Shown one piece after another: positions 1-11,069 of a stretch of DNA of 64,000 nt. Position 1 is the first letter of the stretch. Every line of letters starts with the position of its first letter. The stretch lies in assembly GCA_016702555.1 (NCBI GenBank), contig JADJDV010000006.1:434001-498000 (forward strand), in the 5' to 3' direction. The DNA comes from Burkholderiales bacterium (lineage in GTDB: Bacteria > Pseudomonadota > Gammaproteobacteria > Burkholderiales > Burkholderiaceae_C). A model generated the notes under the pieces. The model was given only the letters and a program-made list of their open reading frames with translations. It ran no database searches and had not been told where the DNA came from. A program made the position numbers and the translations under genes.

Positions 1-158
1 GCCTCCTCATCGCAGCTGAGGGTGTCGGCCAGTCGCAGGCGCCGCAGCAAGGCGTCGAGCTGCGGCAAGGGCGGCAGCTCGGGAAGCGTGGCATCTTCGG
101 GCAACAGCGGCAGGGCGTCGGCAATCAGCAGGTGAAACGGCGCGGGCGGGGCGGACAT
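1..158 (-). CDS. Unidentified protein, N-terminal part only
   Basis: Minus-strand reading frame starting at ATG 156-158 and running off the left edge of the window, so only about 52 residues are visible. The N-terminus reads MSAPPAPFHLLIADALPLLP and is followed by a leucine- and proline-rich stretch. The opening (HLLI followed by a hydrophobic residue-rich segment) resembles conserved phosphoglycerate-mutase-like proteins that sit beside recJ and lolC in Comamonadaceae, but that link is from memory and weak. The start is divergent from lolC, about 80 bases away, so the two genes probably share a promoter region. Confidence 0.55.
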   Translation of the reverse strand, partial: MSAPPAPFHLLIADALPLLPEDATLPELPPLPQLDALLRRLRLADTLSCDEE

Positions 159-237
159 GGGCCGGATTGTGGGGGATGCGAGAATCATTCCCTTTGATTC
201 GTGGGGCGGTCCGCCGGGCCGGCCCGCACCCGATTCG

Positions 238-1498
238 ATGCCCCTGTCCCAGCGATTGCCCTACGAAATGCTGCTCGGCTGGCGCTACACGCGCGCTGGC
301 CGGGCGACGCGGCGCAACGGCTTCATCAGCTTCATCTCGGCGGCGTCGATGCTGGGCATCGCGCTGGGCGTGGCGGCGCTGATCATCGTGCTCTCGGTGA
401 TGAACGGCTTTCAGAAGGACGTGGCCGGGCGCATGCTGAGCGTGATCTCGCACGTCGAGGTGTTTTCGCCCGACGGCGGCGCGCTGCCGGATCTGCAGCG
501 CACGCTGAGCGAGGTGCGCGCGCACCGCGAGGTGATCGGCGCCGCGCCCTTCATCGGCGCGCAGGCGCTGCTGGCGCGCGGTGAGACCATGCAGGGCGCC
601 ATGGTGCGCGGCATCGACCCGGCGCTGGAGCCCAACGTCACCGACATCGCCGCCGACATGAAGGACACCTTGTTGCCGAAGCTGGTGCCGGGCGAATTCG
701 GCATCCTGCTGGGCAGCGACCTGGCGCGCAAGCTGGGCGTGGGCGAGGGCGACAAGGTCACGCTGATCGCCCCCAGCGGCCAGGTCACGCCCGCCGGCGT
801 GGTGCCGCGCCTGAAGCAGATGACGGTGGTGGGCACTTTCAGCAGCGGTCACTACGAATACGACTCGGCCCTGGCGATGTTGCACATCCAGGATGCGGCG
901 CGCATCTTCCGGCTGGAGGGACCGACCGGCATCCGCCTGAAGCTGCGCGATCTGCACCAGGCGCGGCAGGTGACGGATGAGCTGGCGGGCAGTTTGAGCG
1001 GCCACCTGCTGCTGCTCGACTGGACGCGCCAGAACCGCACCTGGTTCGCCGCCGTGCAACTGGAAAAGCGCATGATGTTCATCATTCTCACGCTGATCGT
1101 CGCCGTGGCCGCCTTCAACCTGGTCAGCACGCTGGTGATGACGGTGCAGGACAAGCGCGCCGACATCGCCATCCTGCGCACGCTGGGGGCGAGCCCCGCC
1201 AGCATCATGAAAATCTTCATCGTGCAGGGTGCGTTGGTGGGCGTGATCGGCACGCTGGCGGGACTGGCGCTGGGCTTGGTTGTGGCCTACCACATCGACG
1301 TCATCGTGCCCTTCCTAGAAGGCGTGTTCCATGCCAGTTTTTTGCCCAAGGACATCTACCTGATCAGCAAGATGCCCAGCGACCCGCAGGCCCGCGACAT
1401 CGTACCGATTGCGGTGATTTCGCTGCTGCTGGCGTTCGTTGCCACCATTTATCCGAGCTGGCGCGCGAGCCGCGTCAACCCCGCCGAGGCGCTGCGCT

Positions 1499-1506
<8 letters not shown>
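238..1506 (+). CDS. lolC: Lipoprotein-releasing ABC transporter permease LolC/LolE
   Basis: Inner-membrane permease of the LolCDE complex, which extracts mature lipoproteins from the inner membrane and hands them to LolA. The product is 422 residues with a cytoplasmic N-terminus ([20 protein letters not shown]), one N-terminal membrane segment around residues 25-50 ending in the conserved LSVMNGF, a large periplasmic domain and three C-terminal membrane segments, the FtsX/LolC layout. The signature [13 protein letters not shown] lies just after the second membrane helix. I chose ATG 238 because family members start with this MPLS-type sequence; an in-frame ATG at 157 would add an unusual extension. 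The last codons overlap lolD by 8 bases. Beta-proteobacteria often carry one LolC/E type protein acting as a homodimer. Confidence 0.93.
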
Positions 1507-2212
<706 letters not shown>

Positions 2213-2232
2213 AGACGCAGCGGCCACCAAGG

Positions 2233-2253
2233 GGCCCGGCGGTATTCCGGGCC
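2233..2253. terminator. GC-rich hairpin between convergent genes
   Basis: A 7-bp perfect stem (GGCCCGG at 2233-2239 and CCGGGCC at 2247-2253) with a 7-base loop lies between the convergent ends of lolD and the HlyD-family gene. There is no clear T tract on either side, so a terminator role is inferred from position only. Confidence 0.35.
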
Positions 2254-2309
2254 GTCGCCGAGTGAAAACAGAGCCTATCGGGATTCCGAGCGCACGTTGA
2301 CGGCGCTCT

Positions 2310-3512
2310 TCACCCTGATCCCTGGATGCGCGTCCCATCCACGATGCGGTCGTCCGGCTGCACGATCACGGTCTGGCCGGCCTCCAGCCCCTCCAGCACC
2401 TGCGCCGCCGTGGCTGAGCGCAGTCCGATCTGCACCGGCGTGCGGCGCGCCTTGCCGCCTTCCAGCCGATACACGGCCCAGCCGTCGCCAGCGCGAAACA
2501 GGGCGCTGCCCGGCACCTGCAACACGTCGCTGGCCTGCTGCACGATGAATTCGACCTCGACCCGGTAGGCGTCGCCCAGCGCCGACCATTGCTCGCGCGG
2601 CGTGGTGAAGTCGAGGATCACGCGCGTGCGCTGCTCTTCCACGCCCAGCGCCGACACCTTGGTGTAGCCGCCGGGCTCGACGCGCGCGATGCGGGCCGCC
2701 AGCACACCTTCGCCGCCCCAGCGCAGCACGCGCGCGGGCATGCCGGGCGACAGGCGAACGGCGTCGGTGGACAGCACTTCGGCCTCGATCTCCAGCGCGG
2801 TGGCGTCGCCGATCTCCATCAGCACCTGGCCGATGGGCACGGGCGTGGCGCTTTCCACCGGGCGCTTGAGCACGCGGCCGGCCACCGGCGCGGTGACCGT
2901 CAGCAGCTTGCCGCTGCCTGCGCGGCCTTCGTCGATCAGCAGGGCGCGGGCGGCGTTGGCGCGCTCGGTGGCGGCCTGCTCGTCGGCGCGGGCGGCGGCC
3001 AACTCGGCGCGCGTGCTGTCGGCGCGGGCGCGCGCCTGGTCGAGCTGCTCCAGCGCCACGGCGCCGGCGGCTTGCAGGGTTTGGGCGCGCCGCAGCTCGG
3101 TCTGCGCCAGCCGCTCGGCGGCCTGAGCGGCGCTGATGCGCTGGCGCACTGCCGCGAGTTGCGCGTCGGCGCCGCGCACGTCGGCCTGCGCCTGGCTGCG
3201 CGTGCGCGCGTCAAGCAAGGTGGTGGTGGCTGGGTCGATCTGGGCCAGCACCTGCCCCGCGCGCACCGCATCGCCCGGCTGCAGCGTGATGCGCCGCAGC
3301 GTGCCCGCCACCGGCGCGGTGACCACGTAGCGGTCTTTCAGCCGGGTCTTGCCTTCTTCCTGGAACGTCACTTCCAGCGGCCCGCGCGTGACCGGCGCGG
3401 TGCTGGCCAGCTGTACCGGCTCGCGCATGGCGGCCCAGGCCAGCAGCGCCAGCGCAGCGGCGGCGAGCAGCCAATACACGATCTTGCGGGTCAACTTCGG
3501 TTGGGTTGCCAT
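2310..3512 (-). CDS. HlyD-family periplasmic adaptor (membrane fusion protein)
   Basis: Periplasmic adaptor of a tripartite efflux/export pump, 400 residues. A single N-terminal membrane anchor (about residues 11-28, IVYWLLAAAALALLAW) is followed by a biotinyl/lipoyl half-motif (VTAPVAGTLRRITLQPGDAV), a long alanine/arginine-rich coiled-coil hairpin (about 95-190), the second lipoyl half (VTAPVAGRVLKRP) and a C-terminal barrel. It is the last gene of an operon in which the ATPase and FtsX permease come first; only 4 bases separate it from the permease stop. The set looks like a MacAB/DevBCA-type exporter working with an outer-membrane TolC partner that is not in this window. The substrate cannot be told from sequence. 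Confidence 0.88.
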   Translation of the reverse strand: MATQPKLTRKIVYWLLAAAALALLAWAAMREPVQLASTAPVTRGPLEVTFQEEGKTRLKDRYVVTAPVAGTLRRITLQPGDAVRAGQVLAQIDPATTTLLDARTRSQAQADVRGADAQLAAVRQRISAAQAAERLAQTELRRAQTLQAAGAVALEQLDQARARADSTRAELAAARADEQAATERANAARALLIDEGRAGSGKLLTVTAPVAGRVLKRPVESATPVPIGQVLMEIGDATALEIEAEVLSTDAVRLSPGMPARVLRWGGEGVLAARIARVEPGGYTKVSALGVEEQRTRVILDFTTPREQWSALGDAYRVEVEFIVQQASDVLQVPGSALFRAGDGWAVYRLEGGKARRTPVQIGLRSATAAQVLEGLEAGQTVIVQPDDRIVDGTRIQGSG

Positions 3513-3516
3513 GGGC

Positions 3517-5880
3517 CTATTCTCGGGTCTTGAGGACGCCGATCATGTCCAGCTGCCGGATGCGCCAATACACCGCCAGCGACGACAGCACGGCGCTGAC
3601 CACGGTGACCAGCGCCGCAAACGCGAACGCCGATGGCGGCAGCACCACCGGCACGCGGTACAAATCGGACTGCAAACCCTGCGCCAGAAACCACGACAGC
3701 CCGTAGCCGGCGGCAAAGCTGAGCGGGATCGACACCAGCACCAGCAGCGCCAGCTCGCCCAGCAGGATGGTGGCCACCTCGGCCTGCGTGAAGCCCAGCA
3801 CGCGCAGGCTGGCCAGCTCGCGCTCGCGCTCGGCCAGCGCGATGCGGGCCGAGTTGTAGACCACGCCGAAATTCACCACGCCGCCCATCAGCACCGCGAT
3901 CCAGGTGAACACGCCGGTCATCTCGGCAATCGTCTTGTAGAAGGCGCTGACGGCGGCCAGGCGCGAATCGGCGCCGGCCACGCGCGGGCGGCGGTCCAGC
4001 TCGTGCAGCACGCGCTTTTGCGCGGCGCTGTCGACGGTCATCAGCACGGCGCTGATCACGTCGCCATCGCCCAGCGCGCGGTTCAGCGCATCCAGGTCCA
4101 TGTAAGCCTGCACGCCCACGTATTCCTGCACCAGTTGCACCACCGGCAGTTGCAGGTGCTTTTGCCGGCCTTCCAGCACCTCGACCCACACGCGGTCACC
4201 CACACCCACATGCAGGCGCTGGGCCAGGTAGTCGCCCAGCACCAGGCCGCCGGGGGGCAGGGCGATGCGGCGCAGCTGCGTGTCGATGGGGCGGCGCAGC
4301 GTGCCGCCGGCGGGCAGGCCGTCGATGCTGGTCAGCACCCCGTGGTTCTCGTGGCGCAGGCGCACGGCCACGGTGCGCATGCCTTCCACCCGCTGCACGC
4401 CGGGCAGGGCGCGCAGCTCATCGGCGGCGCGGCGCGGCGAGGCCTCGATGAAGCTGGCCGAGATGTCGTGCTGCTGCGCCAGGCGGTAGGTGATATCCAC
4501 CATGAAGTTGATCGAGCCGGTCTGAAAGCGCGCCATCATCATGATGCCGCCGGCCAGCGCCAGGCCGACCACCGTCAGCAGCGCCTTGCCGGGCCGCCGC
4601 TCGATCTGGCGCCAGATGATGCGCGTGGGTTGTGACAGCCAGTGCGTCAGCCCCAGGCGCTCGAACAGCGTGCGCCGAAAGCGCTCGGGCGCCGGCGGGC
4701 GCATGGCCTGCGCCACCGGCTCGCCGGCCGCTGAATAAACCGCGCGGCCGGTGCCTGCCAGCGCCGCCAGCAGGCTGACGCCCGCGCCCACCGCCACCAC
4801 CGGCCAGCCGAGCGTGAAGTCGAGAAACGGAAAGCGGAAGTTGAGCTGGTACAGCCCCGCCAGGTGCGTGCCCAGCCACGCGCCCAGCGCCACGCCGAAG
4901 GCGGTGCCCAGCGCGCAGATCAGCGTCACGATCAGCCCATAGTGCAGCGCCACCTGCGCCGTGCTGTAGCCGAAGGCCTTGAGGATGGCGACCTGGTCGC
5001 GCTGCGTGCCGATCAGACGCTTGAACACCACGTTGAGCAAGAAAGCCGCCACGCCCAGAAAGATGGCGGGAAACAGCCGCGCCATGGTGGCCAGCTGCTT
5101 CAGCTCCTCATGCAGAAAGCGGTACGAGAGCTGGTCCATGCGACCCACGGCGCCGCGGCTGCCGTAGCGCCCCAGCTCACGGTCGATGGCGTCGATCACG
5201 TTGCGCTCATTGGCGCCGGGCGCGAGCCGGGCGGTGAGCTGGTTGAAGGCGCCGTCCATGTTCAGCGCCGCGCCCAGCGCGCGGCGGTGCGCCCACACGA
5301 TGGCATAGCGCTCGTAGTCGGGAAACATCGCGCCCGGCTTGATCTGGTACAGGTACTCGGGCGAGACCGCGATGCCGACGATGGCGAACCACTGCGAGCG
5401 CCCGTACACCGTGGCGCGCAGGCGGTCGCCGGGTTTCAGCTGGTGCGCCTGCGCGAAGGCGTCGCTGACCAGCACCTCGCCATGCGCGAAGGGCGCCAGC
5501 ACGCGGCCGGCGCGCAGGTACAGGCGGTTTTGCCTGGGCTCGCCGCTGTCGGGCAGCGACTGCACCAGCGCCTCGACCGGCTCGCCATAGCCCGGCACCT
5601 GCAGCTTGGCGCCGGCGGCCACGCGGGTTTCCACCTCGGCCACGCCGGGCAGGGCGGCGATGCGATCGGCCACGTGCTCGGGCGCGCGCTTGACGCTGGC
5701 CCACAGGTCGGAGAAGCGGTAGTCGGCATACAGCCTTGCGCGCGTGTCGCGCAGCGACTCCAGCGTGGCCTGCGACATCACCAGCATGGCGATGCCCGAG
5801 GCAATGACCAGTGCGATGGCCACCGCCTGCCCGCGCATCAGCCACAGGTCGCGCAGCGCCTTGCGGTGGATGGCCTTCAC
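3517..5880 (-). CDS. FtsX-family ABC transporter permease, two FtsX domains
   Basis: Inner-membrane permease of 787 residues. The N-terminal helix follows [18 protein letters not shown], then come a periplasmic domain, three membrane segments near residues 270-390, a linker, and a second copy of the same unit ending with three helices near the C-terminus ([20 protein letters not shown] marks the second FtsX signature). This duplicated architecture belongs to the MacB/YbbP-like class that drives export by mechanotransmission rather than forming a pore. The gene lies between its ATPase (10 bases upstream) and an HlyD-type adaptor, forming one minus-strand operon. Export of a lipid, siderophore or antibiotic-like compound is possible but not shown. 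Confidence 0.87.
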   Translation of the reverse strand: MKAIHRKALRDLWLMRGQAVAIALVIASGIAMLVMSQATLESLRDTRARLYADYRFSDLWASVKRAPEHVADRIAALPGVAEVETRVAAGAKLQVPGYGEPVEALVQSLPDSGEPRQNRLYLRAGRVLAPFAHGEVLVSDAFAQAHQLKPGDRLRATVYGRSQWFAIVGIAVSPEYLYQIKPGAMFPDYERYAIVWAHRRALGAALNMDGAFNQLTARLAPGANERNVIDAIDRELGRYGSRGAVGRMDQLSYRFLHEELKQLATMARLFPAIFLGVAAFLLNVVFKRLIGTQRDQVAILKAFGYSTAQVALHYGLIVTLICALGTAFGVALGAWLGTHLAGLYQLNFRFPFLDFTLGWPVVAVGAGVSLLAALAGTGRAVYSAAGEPVAQAMRPPAPERFRRTLFERLGLTHWLSQPTRIIWRQIERRPGKALLTVVGLALAGGIMMMARFQTGSINFMVDITYRLAQQHDISASFIEASPRRAADELRALPGVQRVEGMRTVAVRLRHENHGVLTSIDGLPAGGTLRRPIDTQLRRIALPPGGLVLGDYLAQRLHVGVGDRVWVEVLEGRQKHLQLPVVQLVQEYVGVQAYMDLDALNRALGDGDVISAVLMTVDSAAQKRVLHELDRRPRVAGADSRLAAVSAFYKTIAEMTGVFTWIAVLMGGVVNFGVVYNSARIALAERERELASLRVLGFTQAEVATILLGELALLVLVSIPLSFAAGYGLSWFLAQGLQSDLYRVPVVLPPSAFAFAALVTVVSAVLSSLAVYWRIRQLDMIGVLKTRE

Positions 5881-5890
5881 GCGCGCGGCC

Positions 5891-6610
<720 letters not shown>

Positions 6611-6645
6611 GCGCGCGTGGATTATGGCGAGGGGTGTTGGGGTTG

Positions 6646-6688
6646 GAAGCCCTGCTGGCCGGGCGCATGTCCCGGCCAGCAGGGCTTC
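6646..6688 (-). terminator. 18-bp perfect hairpin after the VWA gene
   Basis: An 18-bp perfect stem (6646-6663 pairing with 6671-6688, loop CGCATGT) lies 43 bases downstream of the minus-strand VWA gene and upstream of the next minus-strand operon. It has no long T tract. Its position fits a transcription terminator or an mRNA-stabilising palindrome for the MoxR-DUF58-VWA operon. Confidence 0.55.
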
Positions 6689-6730
6689 ATCACCTCGTCA
6701 GCCAGCTATCCCAACACAAGCGCCTGCAGC

Positions 6731-7825
6731 TCAAAGAATCCGGTTGAACCACAACATCGACAGCCCGCCCGCCAGCAGCGCCAACCACGCCCCCAGCAAC
6801 GCGAACAGCGCTGAAATCTCAGTCTCCTTCTTCTCCAGCGTCAAGCGCGAACTCAGGTTCTCGTACACCTTCTTCAGGTCCTGCGCCGTGCCCGCGTAGT
6901 AGTAGTCGGCGGCAGTGCGGTGGGCGATGGCTTTGAGCGTCTCCTCGTCCAGCCGCACGCGCATCGACCAGCCCTCGAAGCCGATGGTCTCGCCATCCAC
7001 CGTGCCGACGCCCACCGTGTAGACCTTGACGCCGCGCTCGGCCGCCATCTTGGCGGCCTCCAGCGGATCGACGCCGGTGGTGCGCTGGCCGTCGGTCAGC
7101 ATGATGATGGCGGCCGAGGTGTACGAGCCCGGCGGCACCGGGATGAACTCGTTCTGCTTCGGGGGCGGCTGGTCGAGTGAACGGCCCATGCCGCCGCGCA
7201 TGCGGTCGAAGCTGAGTTGCTGCAGCTCGATCCCGGCGTTGGGGAAGATGGTCGCCAGCGAGATCACGATGGCGTTGCCGGTGGCGGTGGCGCGCTGCAG
7301 CTGGAAGCGGTCGATGGCGGTGGCCAGGTCGTCGCGGTTCAGCGTCGGCAACTGCGCCACCTGGGCCGAGCCGGCGAAAGCGACGATGCCCACCTTGACG
7401 TCGCGCGGCAAGTCCTTCAGGAAGGCCTTGGCCGCGTTCTGCGCCGCCACCAGGCGGTTCGGCTCGACATCGGTGGCGCGCATGCTGCCCGACACGTCCA
7501 TGGCCAGGATGATGGTCTGCTGGTTCGACGGCAGGGCGACGACGGCGACCGGGCGCGCGCTGGCCAGAATCAGGGCGCCCAGCGCCGCCAGCAGCAGCAA
7601 CGGCGGCAGATGGCGGCGCCAGCCGGGGCCCTTGCCCAGGGCTTCCTTGACGATGGCCAGGCTGGCGTAGCGCACCACCAGCTTTCGCTTGCGCCGCATC
7701 AACCACACGTACAGCAGCACCAGCAAGGGCAGCAACAGCAGCAGCCACAGGAATTGCGGCCACAGAAAACCCGGCTGCGGCAGCGCCGCGGGCCACTTCA
7801 GGAAGGCGGGCCAGGCGAAGTTCAT
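6731..7825 (-). CDS. VWA-domain membrane protein, BatA-like
   Basis: Inner-membrane protein of 364 residues with two N-terminal hydrophobic segments (about 22-42 and 73-92), a von Willebrand A domain carrying the metal-binding MIDAS motif DVSGS at residues 110-114, and a C-terminal membrane helix. This is the BatA/Aerotolerance-operon layout. It follows the DUF58 gene by 3 bases and is the third gene of a MoxR-DUF58-VWA operon. Such operons are thought to form MoxR-chaperone assemblies maturing envelope or metallo-enzymes under stress; the client here is unknown. Inside the VWA domain residues around 200-230 (MGRSLDQPPPKQNE) form a low-complexity loop. Confidence 0.9.
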   Translation of the reverse strand: MNFAWPAFLKWPAALPQPGFLWPQFLWLLLLLPLLVLLYVWLMRRKRKLVVRYASLAIVKEALGKGPGWRRHLPPLLLLAALGALILASARPVAVVALPSNQQTIILAMDVSGSMRATDVEPNRLVAAQNAAKAFLKDLPRDVKVGIVAFAGSAQVAQLPTLNRDDLATAIDRFQLQRATATGNAIVISLATIFPNAGIELQQLSFDRMRGGMGRSLDQPPPKQNEFIPVPPGSYTSAAIIMLTDGQRTTGVDPLEAAKMAAERGVKVYTVGVGTVDGETIGFEGWSMRVRLDEETLKAIAHRTAADYYYAGTAQDLKKVYENLSSRLTLEKKETEISALFALLGAWLALLAGGLSMLWFNRIL

Positions 7826-7828
7826 GGG

Positions 7829-8878
7829 TCAGGCCGGAAGCGGCTTCATTGTGGCGCGATCGGCGCTTTTGCGCAGGTGCGCCGGCATGCCGCCGCCGGC
7901 GGCCAGGCGGGCGCGCTGTCGGCGCAACTCGGTGAAACGGACCACGGCCAGCGCCAGGTCGTCCTCGGTCGACAGCTCCAGCGTGTCGACGCCGGCGCGC
8001 GCCAGTGACGCGCGCAGCTCGGCCTCGCGCTCGGCGGCAAGCGTGGCGAAGCGGCGCCGGAAGCGCGCATCGTGGGTGTCGACCAGCACTTGCTCGCCGG
8101 TCTCGGCGTCGCGCAGCGTCAGCAGGCCGAGGTCGGGCAGCTCCCGCTCCAGCGGGTCGGTCAGGCGCACGGCCACCACTTCATGTCGCAGCGCGAGCTG
8201 GCCGAGCGGCTTTTCCCAGCCGGGCTCGCTGATGAAGTCGGACACCACGAAGATGGTCGAGCGGCGGCGGATGGCGTGGGCGCCCGCCAGCAGCAGTTCG
8301 GCCAGGCGCGTGCCCGACGATGTGGAGGGGACCGGCGTGGGCCGCTGCTGCATCGCGTGCAGCATTTGCAGCACATGCTGGCGGCTGGCGCGGGCCGGCA
8401 TCATCTGCTCGACGCCGGCGCTGTACAGCAGCGCGCCGACGCGGTTGCCGTAGCGCGTCAGCAGCCGCGCCAGCACGGCGACGAACTCGGCCGACACCTG
8501 CCGTTTGCGCTGCGTGCCGGAGCCGAAATCGACCGAGGGGCTCAGGTCCAGCAGAAACCAGGCCGCCATCTCGCGGTCTTCGGTGAACACGCGCACGTGC
8601 GGCGCCTGCATGCGCGCGGTCACGTTCCAGTCGATGTGGCGCACGTCGTCGTGCAGCTGGTATTCGCGCAGGTCGGCCAGGTCCAGCCCGGCGCCGCGCA
8701 TCAGCGTGCGGTAGTCGCCCTGCAGCACGCCGTCGAGGCGCTTGAGCACCGACCATTCGAGCCGGCGCAGCAACTGCTCGGCGTTCGGCGATGCGCTTTC
8801 ACCCGGCGCAGGCGGGCGCGGCGGATTCGGCACCGCGTGCGGCAGCGGGGCCTTGTCGCGGCGCAGCCAGCGGATCAT
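7829..8878 (-). CDS. DUF58 domain-containing protein
   Basis: 349-residue protein containing the DUF58 core (REYQLHDDVRHIDWNVTARM followed by EDREM), the partner of MoxR ATPases. The central HIDWNVTAR signature is at about residues 83-91. A proline-rich stretch follows the N-terminus. The ATG at 8878 overlaps the MoxR stop codon by 4 bases (TCAT on the plus strand), so translation is coupled. The protein is expected to be cytoplasmic or membrane-associated and to bridge MoxR to the VWA protein encoded next. No enzymatic function is known for the family. Confidence 0.9.
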   Translation of the reverse strand: MIRWLRRDKAPLPHAVPNPPRPPAPGESASPNAEQLLRRLEWSVLKRLDGVLQGDYRTLMRGAGLDLADLREYQLHDDVRHIDWNVTARMQAPHVRVFTEDREMAAWFLLDLSPSVDFGSGTQRKRQVSAEFVAVLARLLTRYGNRVGALLYSAGVEQMMPARASRQHVLQMLHAMQQRPTPVPSTSSGTRLAELLLAGAHAIRRRSTIFVVSDFISEPGWEKPLGQLALRHEVVAVRLTDPLERELPDLGLLTLRDAETGEQVLVDTHDARFRRRFATLAAEREAELRASLARAGVDTLELSTEDDLALAVVRFTELRRQRARLAAGGGMPAHLRKSADRATMKPLPA

Positions 8879-9891
8879 GCGGCTTGTCTTTCGTGCGCCA
8901 GCGGCTTCGGCGGCGGCGGCACCTTGGCCATGATGCGCAGCACGATCTGGTCGGCGCTCAGGGCTTCGGACAGCGCCTCGTAGGACAGCACCAGGCGGTG
9001 GCGCAGCACGTCGGGCACCAGGTCGCTCATGTCCTCGGGCAGGGCGTAGCTGCGCCCGCGCATCATGGCCAGTGCCTTGGCACCCTCGATCAGGCCGATG
9101 GTGGCGCGCGGGCTGGCGCCGAAGCTGATCATGGGCGCGAGATCCTTCAACCCGGTGTCGGCGGGCGTGCGCGTGGCCGACACCAGCCGCACGGCGTACT
9201 GCACCAGCGAGGGATCGACGTAGACCTGCTGGCACTGCCGCTGCAGGGCCGCCAGCTGCTCCATGCTGGCGACCGGATTGACGTCGATGCGCGGCCCCGT
9301 GACGCGCTGGGCGATGACGAACTCTTCCTCGTCGCTGGGGTAGTCGACCAGCACCTTCATCATGAAGCGGTCCACCTGCGCCTCGGGCAGCGGGTAGGTG
9401 CCTTCGGTCTCGATGGGGTTCTGCGTGGCCATCACCAGGAACGGCTCTGGCACGAAGTGCGTTTGCCCGGCAATCGTGACCTGGCGCTCCTGCATCACCT
9501 CCAGCAGCGCGCTCTGCACCTTGGCCGGTGCGCGGTTGATCTCGTCGGCCAGCAGCAGGTGGGTGAATACGGGGCCCAGCGCGGTGCTGAACTCGCCGTC
9601 GCGCTGGTTGTAGATGCGCGTGCCGATCAGGTCGGCCGGCACCAGGTCGGGCGTGAACTGGATGCGCTTGAACTGGCCTTGCAGCACGCTGGCCAGCGTC
9701 TTCACCGTCAGCGTCTTGGCCAGGCCCGGCACGCCTTCCACCAGCAGGTGGCCGCCGGCCAGCAGCGCCACCATCACGCGCTCCAGAAAGCGGTCCTGCC
9801 CGACCACCACGCGCTTGACCTCATAAAGGATTTGCTCCATCAGATCGGCGGTGCCGGTGTCTTGTGAAACGCGTTCGTCGAGGGTGTTCAT
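8875..9891 (-). CDS. MoxR-family AAA+ ATPase
   Basis: AAA+ chaperone-like ATPase of 338 residues. It shows Walker A (GVPGLAKT at 53-60), Walker B (LLADEINR), and the MoxR-typical LLEVMQERQVTI and ATQNPIETEGTYPLPEAQ-like sensor region. I chose ATG 9891 (MNTLDERVS) because GGAAG lies 8 bases upstream; a TTG at 9915 could extend it by eight residues. First gene of the MoxR-DUF58-VWA operon. A copy of a dispersed intergenic repeat lies immediately upstream (9916-10030). Confidence 0.93.
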   Translation of the reverse strand: MNTLDERVSQDTGTADLMEQILYEVKRVVVGQDRFLERVMVALLAGGHLLVEGVPGLAKTLTVKTLASVLQGQFKRIQFTPDLVPADLIGTRIYNQRDGEFSTALGPVFTHLLLADEINRAPAKVQSALLEVMQERQVTIAGQTHFVPEPFLVMATQNPIETEGTYPLPEAQVDRFMMKVLVDYPSDEEEFVIAQRVTGPRIDVNPVASMEQLAALQRQCQQVYVDPSLVQYAVRLVSATRTPADTGLKDLAPMISFGASPRATIGLIEGAKALAMMRGRSYALPEDMSDLVPDVLRHRLVLSYEALSEALSADQIVLRIMAKVPPPPKPLAHERQAA

Positions 9892-9915
9892 GCCGTCATC
9901 TTCCAAAGAAATCAA

Positions 9916-10030
9916 ATGGCCGCGGAGCAGGCCGTGTCAGCGGACGCCGTGCCCGGACCTGCGCCGGGCACTGGCGTTGTCCCCCTCCCGCAGGAGAGGG
10001 GGAAGGCGCGCCAGCGACTCAGGGGGTGCA
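9916..10030 (-). repeat. Dispersed intergenic repeat, copy A (inverted orientation)
   Basis: About 110 bases filling the gap between moxR and the protease gene. Read on the minus strand it matches copies at 27953-28058 and 43957-44057: CACCCCCTG..GTCGCT, then a GCGCC..TCCCCCT/AGGGGGACAACGCCAGTG palindrome, then CCGGG..CCACGGCGT and CGGCCTGC.CCGCGGCC. The C-run/G-run palindrome suggests a structured REP-like element of the kind scattered through Comamonadaceae genomes. Confidence 0.7.
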
Positions 10031-10033
10031 TCT

Positions 10034-10963
10034 CTAAAACGGCGGTTGGCCAGCCGCCGCGGCGGCGTTCTCGATCGGCACCGCGAAGCCGATGCCCAGG
10101 AAGGTGCGCGCCGAGGTCGGGTTGAGGATGGCGGTGACGATGCCGACCACCTGGCCGTCCATGGTGACCAGCGGCCCGCCCGAGTTGCCGGGGTTGGCGG
10201 CGGCGTCGAACTGGATCAGGTTGCTCATCACCTGCCCGCCGTCGGGCGAGCGAAAGCCGCGCTTCAGGCCCGACACCACGCCCGCCGACACCGAGGGCCC
10301 GATGCCGAACGGAAAGCCGATCGCCACCACCTCGTCGCCCGGCATCAGGTCGGCGGTCGATCGCATCGTCGCGGCCTGCAGGTCGTCCGGGATCTTCTGC
10401 GCGCGCAGCACCGCCAGGTCGTCCTCTGGGCGTTCGTTGACGAGGCTGGCCGGCGACTCCAGCCCGTCGGCGAAGGTCACGGTGATGTTCTGCGCGCCCT
10501 GCACCACGTGCAAATTGGTCAGGATGGTGCCGTTGTCGATGATCACCACGCCGGTGCCGACGCCGCGCCCCAGCTCGCTCTGGCCCTTGCGGTCCTTCTT
10601 GCCCACGACTTCGCCCTCGACCCGCACCAGCGACGGGCCCGCGGTGGCGGCCGCGCGCGTGGCCTGCGAGGGCAGCGTCTTCTGGCTCAGGGTGTGCAGC
10701 ACCGCGGCGTCGATGTCGTCCTGCGTCAGCGCGCGCGGCGCCGTCCGCGTCCACGGGTGGACCGACAGCGCCAGGGCCAGCCCGAGCGCGCCGATGGCGG
10801 CCCACAAGGCGCCCGGGTGGCGGCCGATCGCGGTCAGGCGCTGGCGGCGCGAGTGCGGGACGGCGACAGGGGCGGCGGGCGCGGCTTCCGGCGGCGGCGC
10901 AGCGGCGGCCGGTACCGGGGTGGCGGCGGGAACGGAGCGACTGTAGAGCGCGGTTCGACGCAT
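10034..10963 (-). CDS. Membrane-anchored S1C (HtrA-like) serine protease without PDZ domain
   Basis: 309-residue trypsin-like protease. A proline/alanine-rich N-terminus and one membrane segment (about 52-68) precede the protease domain, whose catalytic triad is H152 (TNLHVV), D182 (EDDLAV) and S261 (GNSGGP). The chain ends shortly after AVPIENA, where DegP/DegQ would continue into PDZ domains, so no PDZ domain is present. Start ATG 10963 was chosen because MRRTALYSRS begins the conserved reading and the upstream in-frame extension overlaps the tatD promoter. It is divergent from tatD. The likely role is periplasmic quality control or regulated proteolysis; the target is unknown. Confidence 0.88.
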   Translation of the reverse strand: MRRTALYSRSVPAATPVPAAAAPPPEAAPAAPVAVPHSRRQRLTAIGRHPGALWAAIGALGLALALSVHPWTRTAPRALTQDDIDAAVLHTLSQKTLPSQATRAAATAGPSLVRVEGEVVGKKDRKGQSELGRGVGTGVVIIDNGTILTNLHVVQGAQNITVTFADGLESPASLVNERPEDDLAVLRAQKIPDDLQAATMRSTADLMPGDEVVAIGFPFGIGPSVSAGVVSGLKRGFRSPDGGQVMSNLIQFDAAANPGNSGGPLVTMDGQVVGIVTAILNPTSARTFLGIGFAVPIENAAAAAGQPPF

Positions 10964-11069
10964 GCGGGTCACCTGACTGCGGGACACGTTGGAACCGCAC
11001 GGTATCACGGTTCGGCGCGCTTGTGCATGCGCGGCGCGGCGCGGCGCCGCAGTCGGGCATGATGCGGCC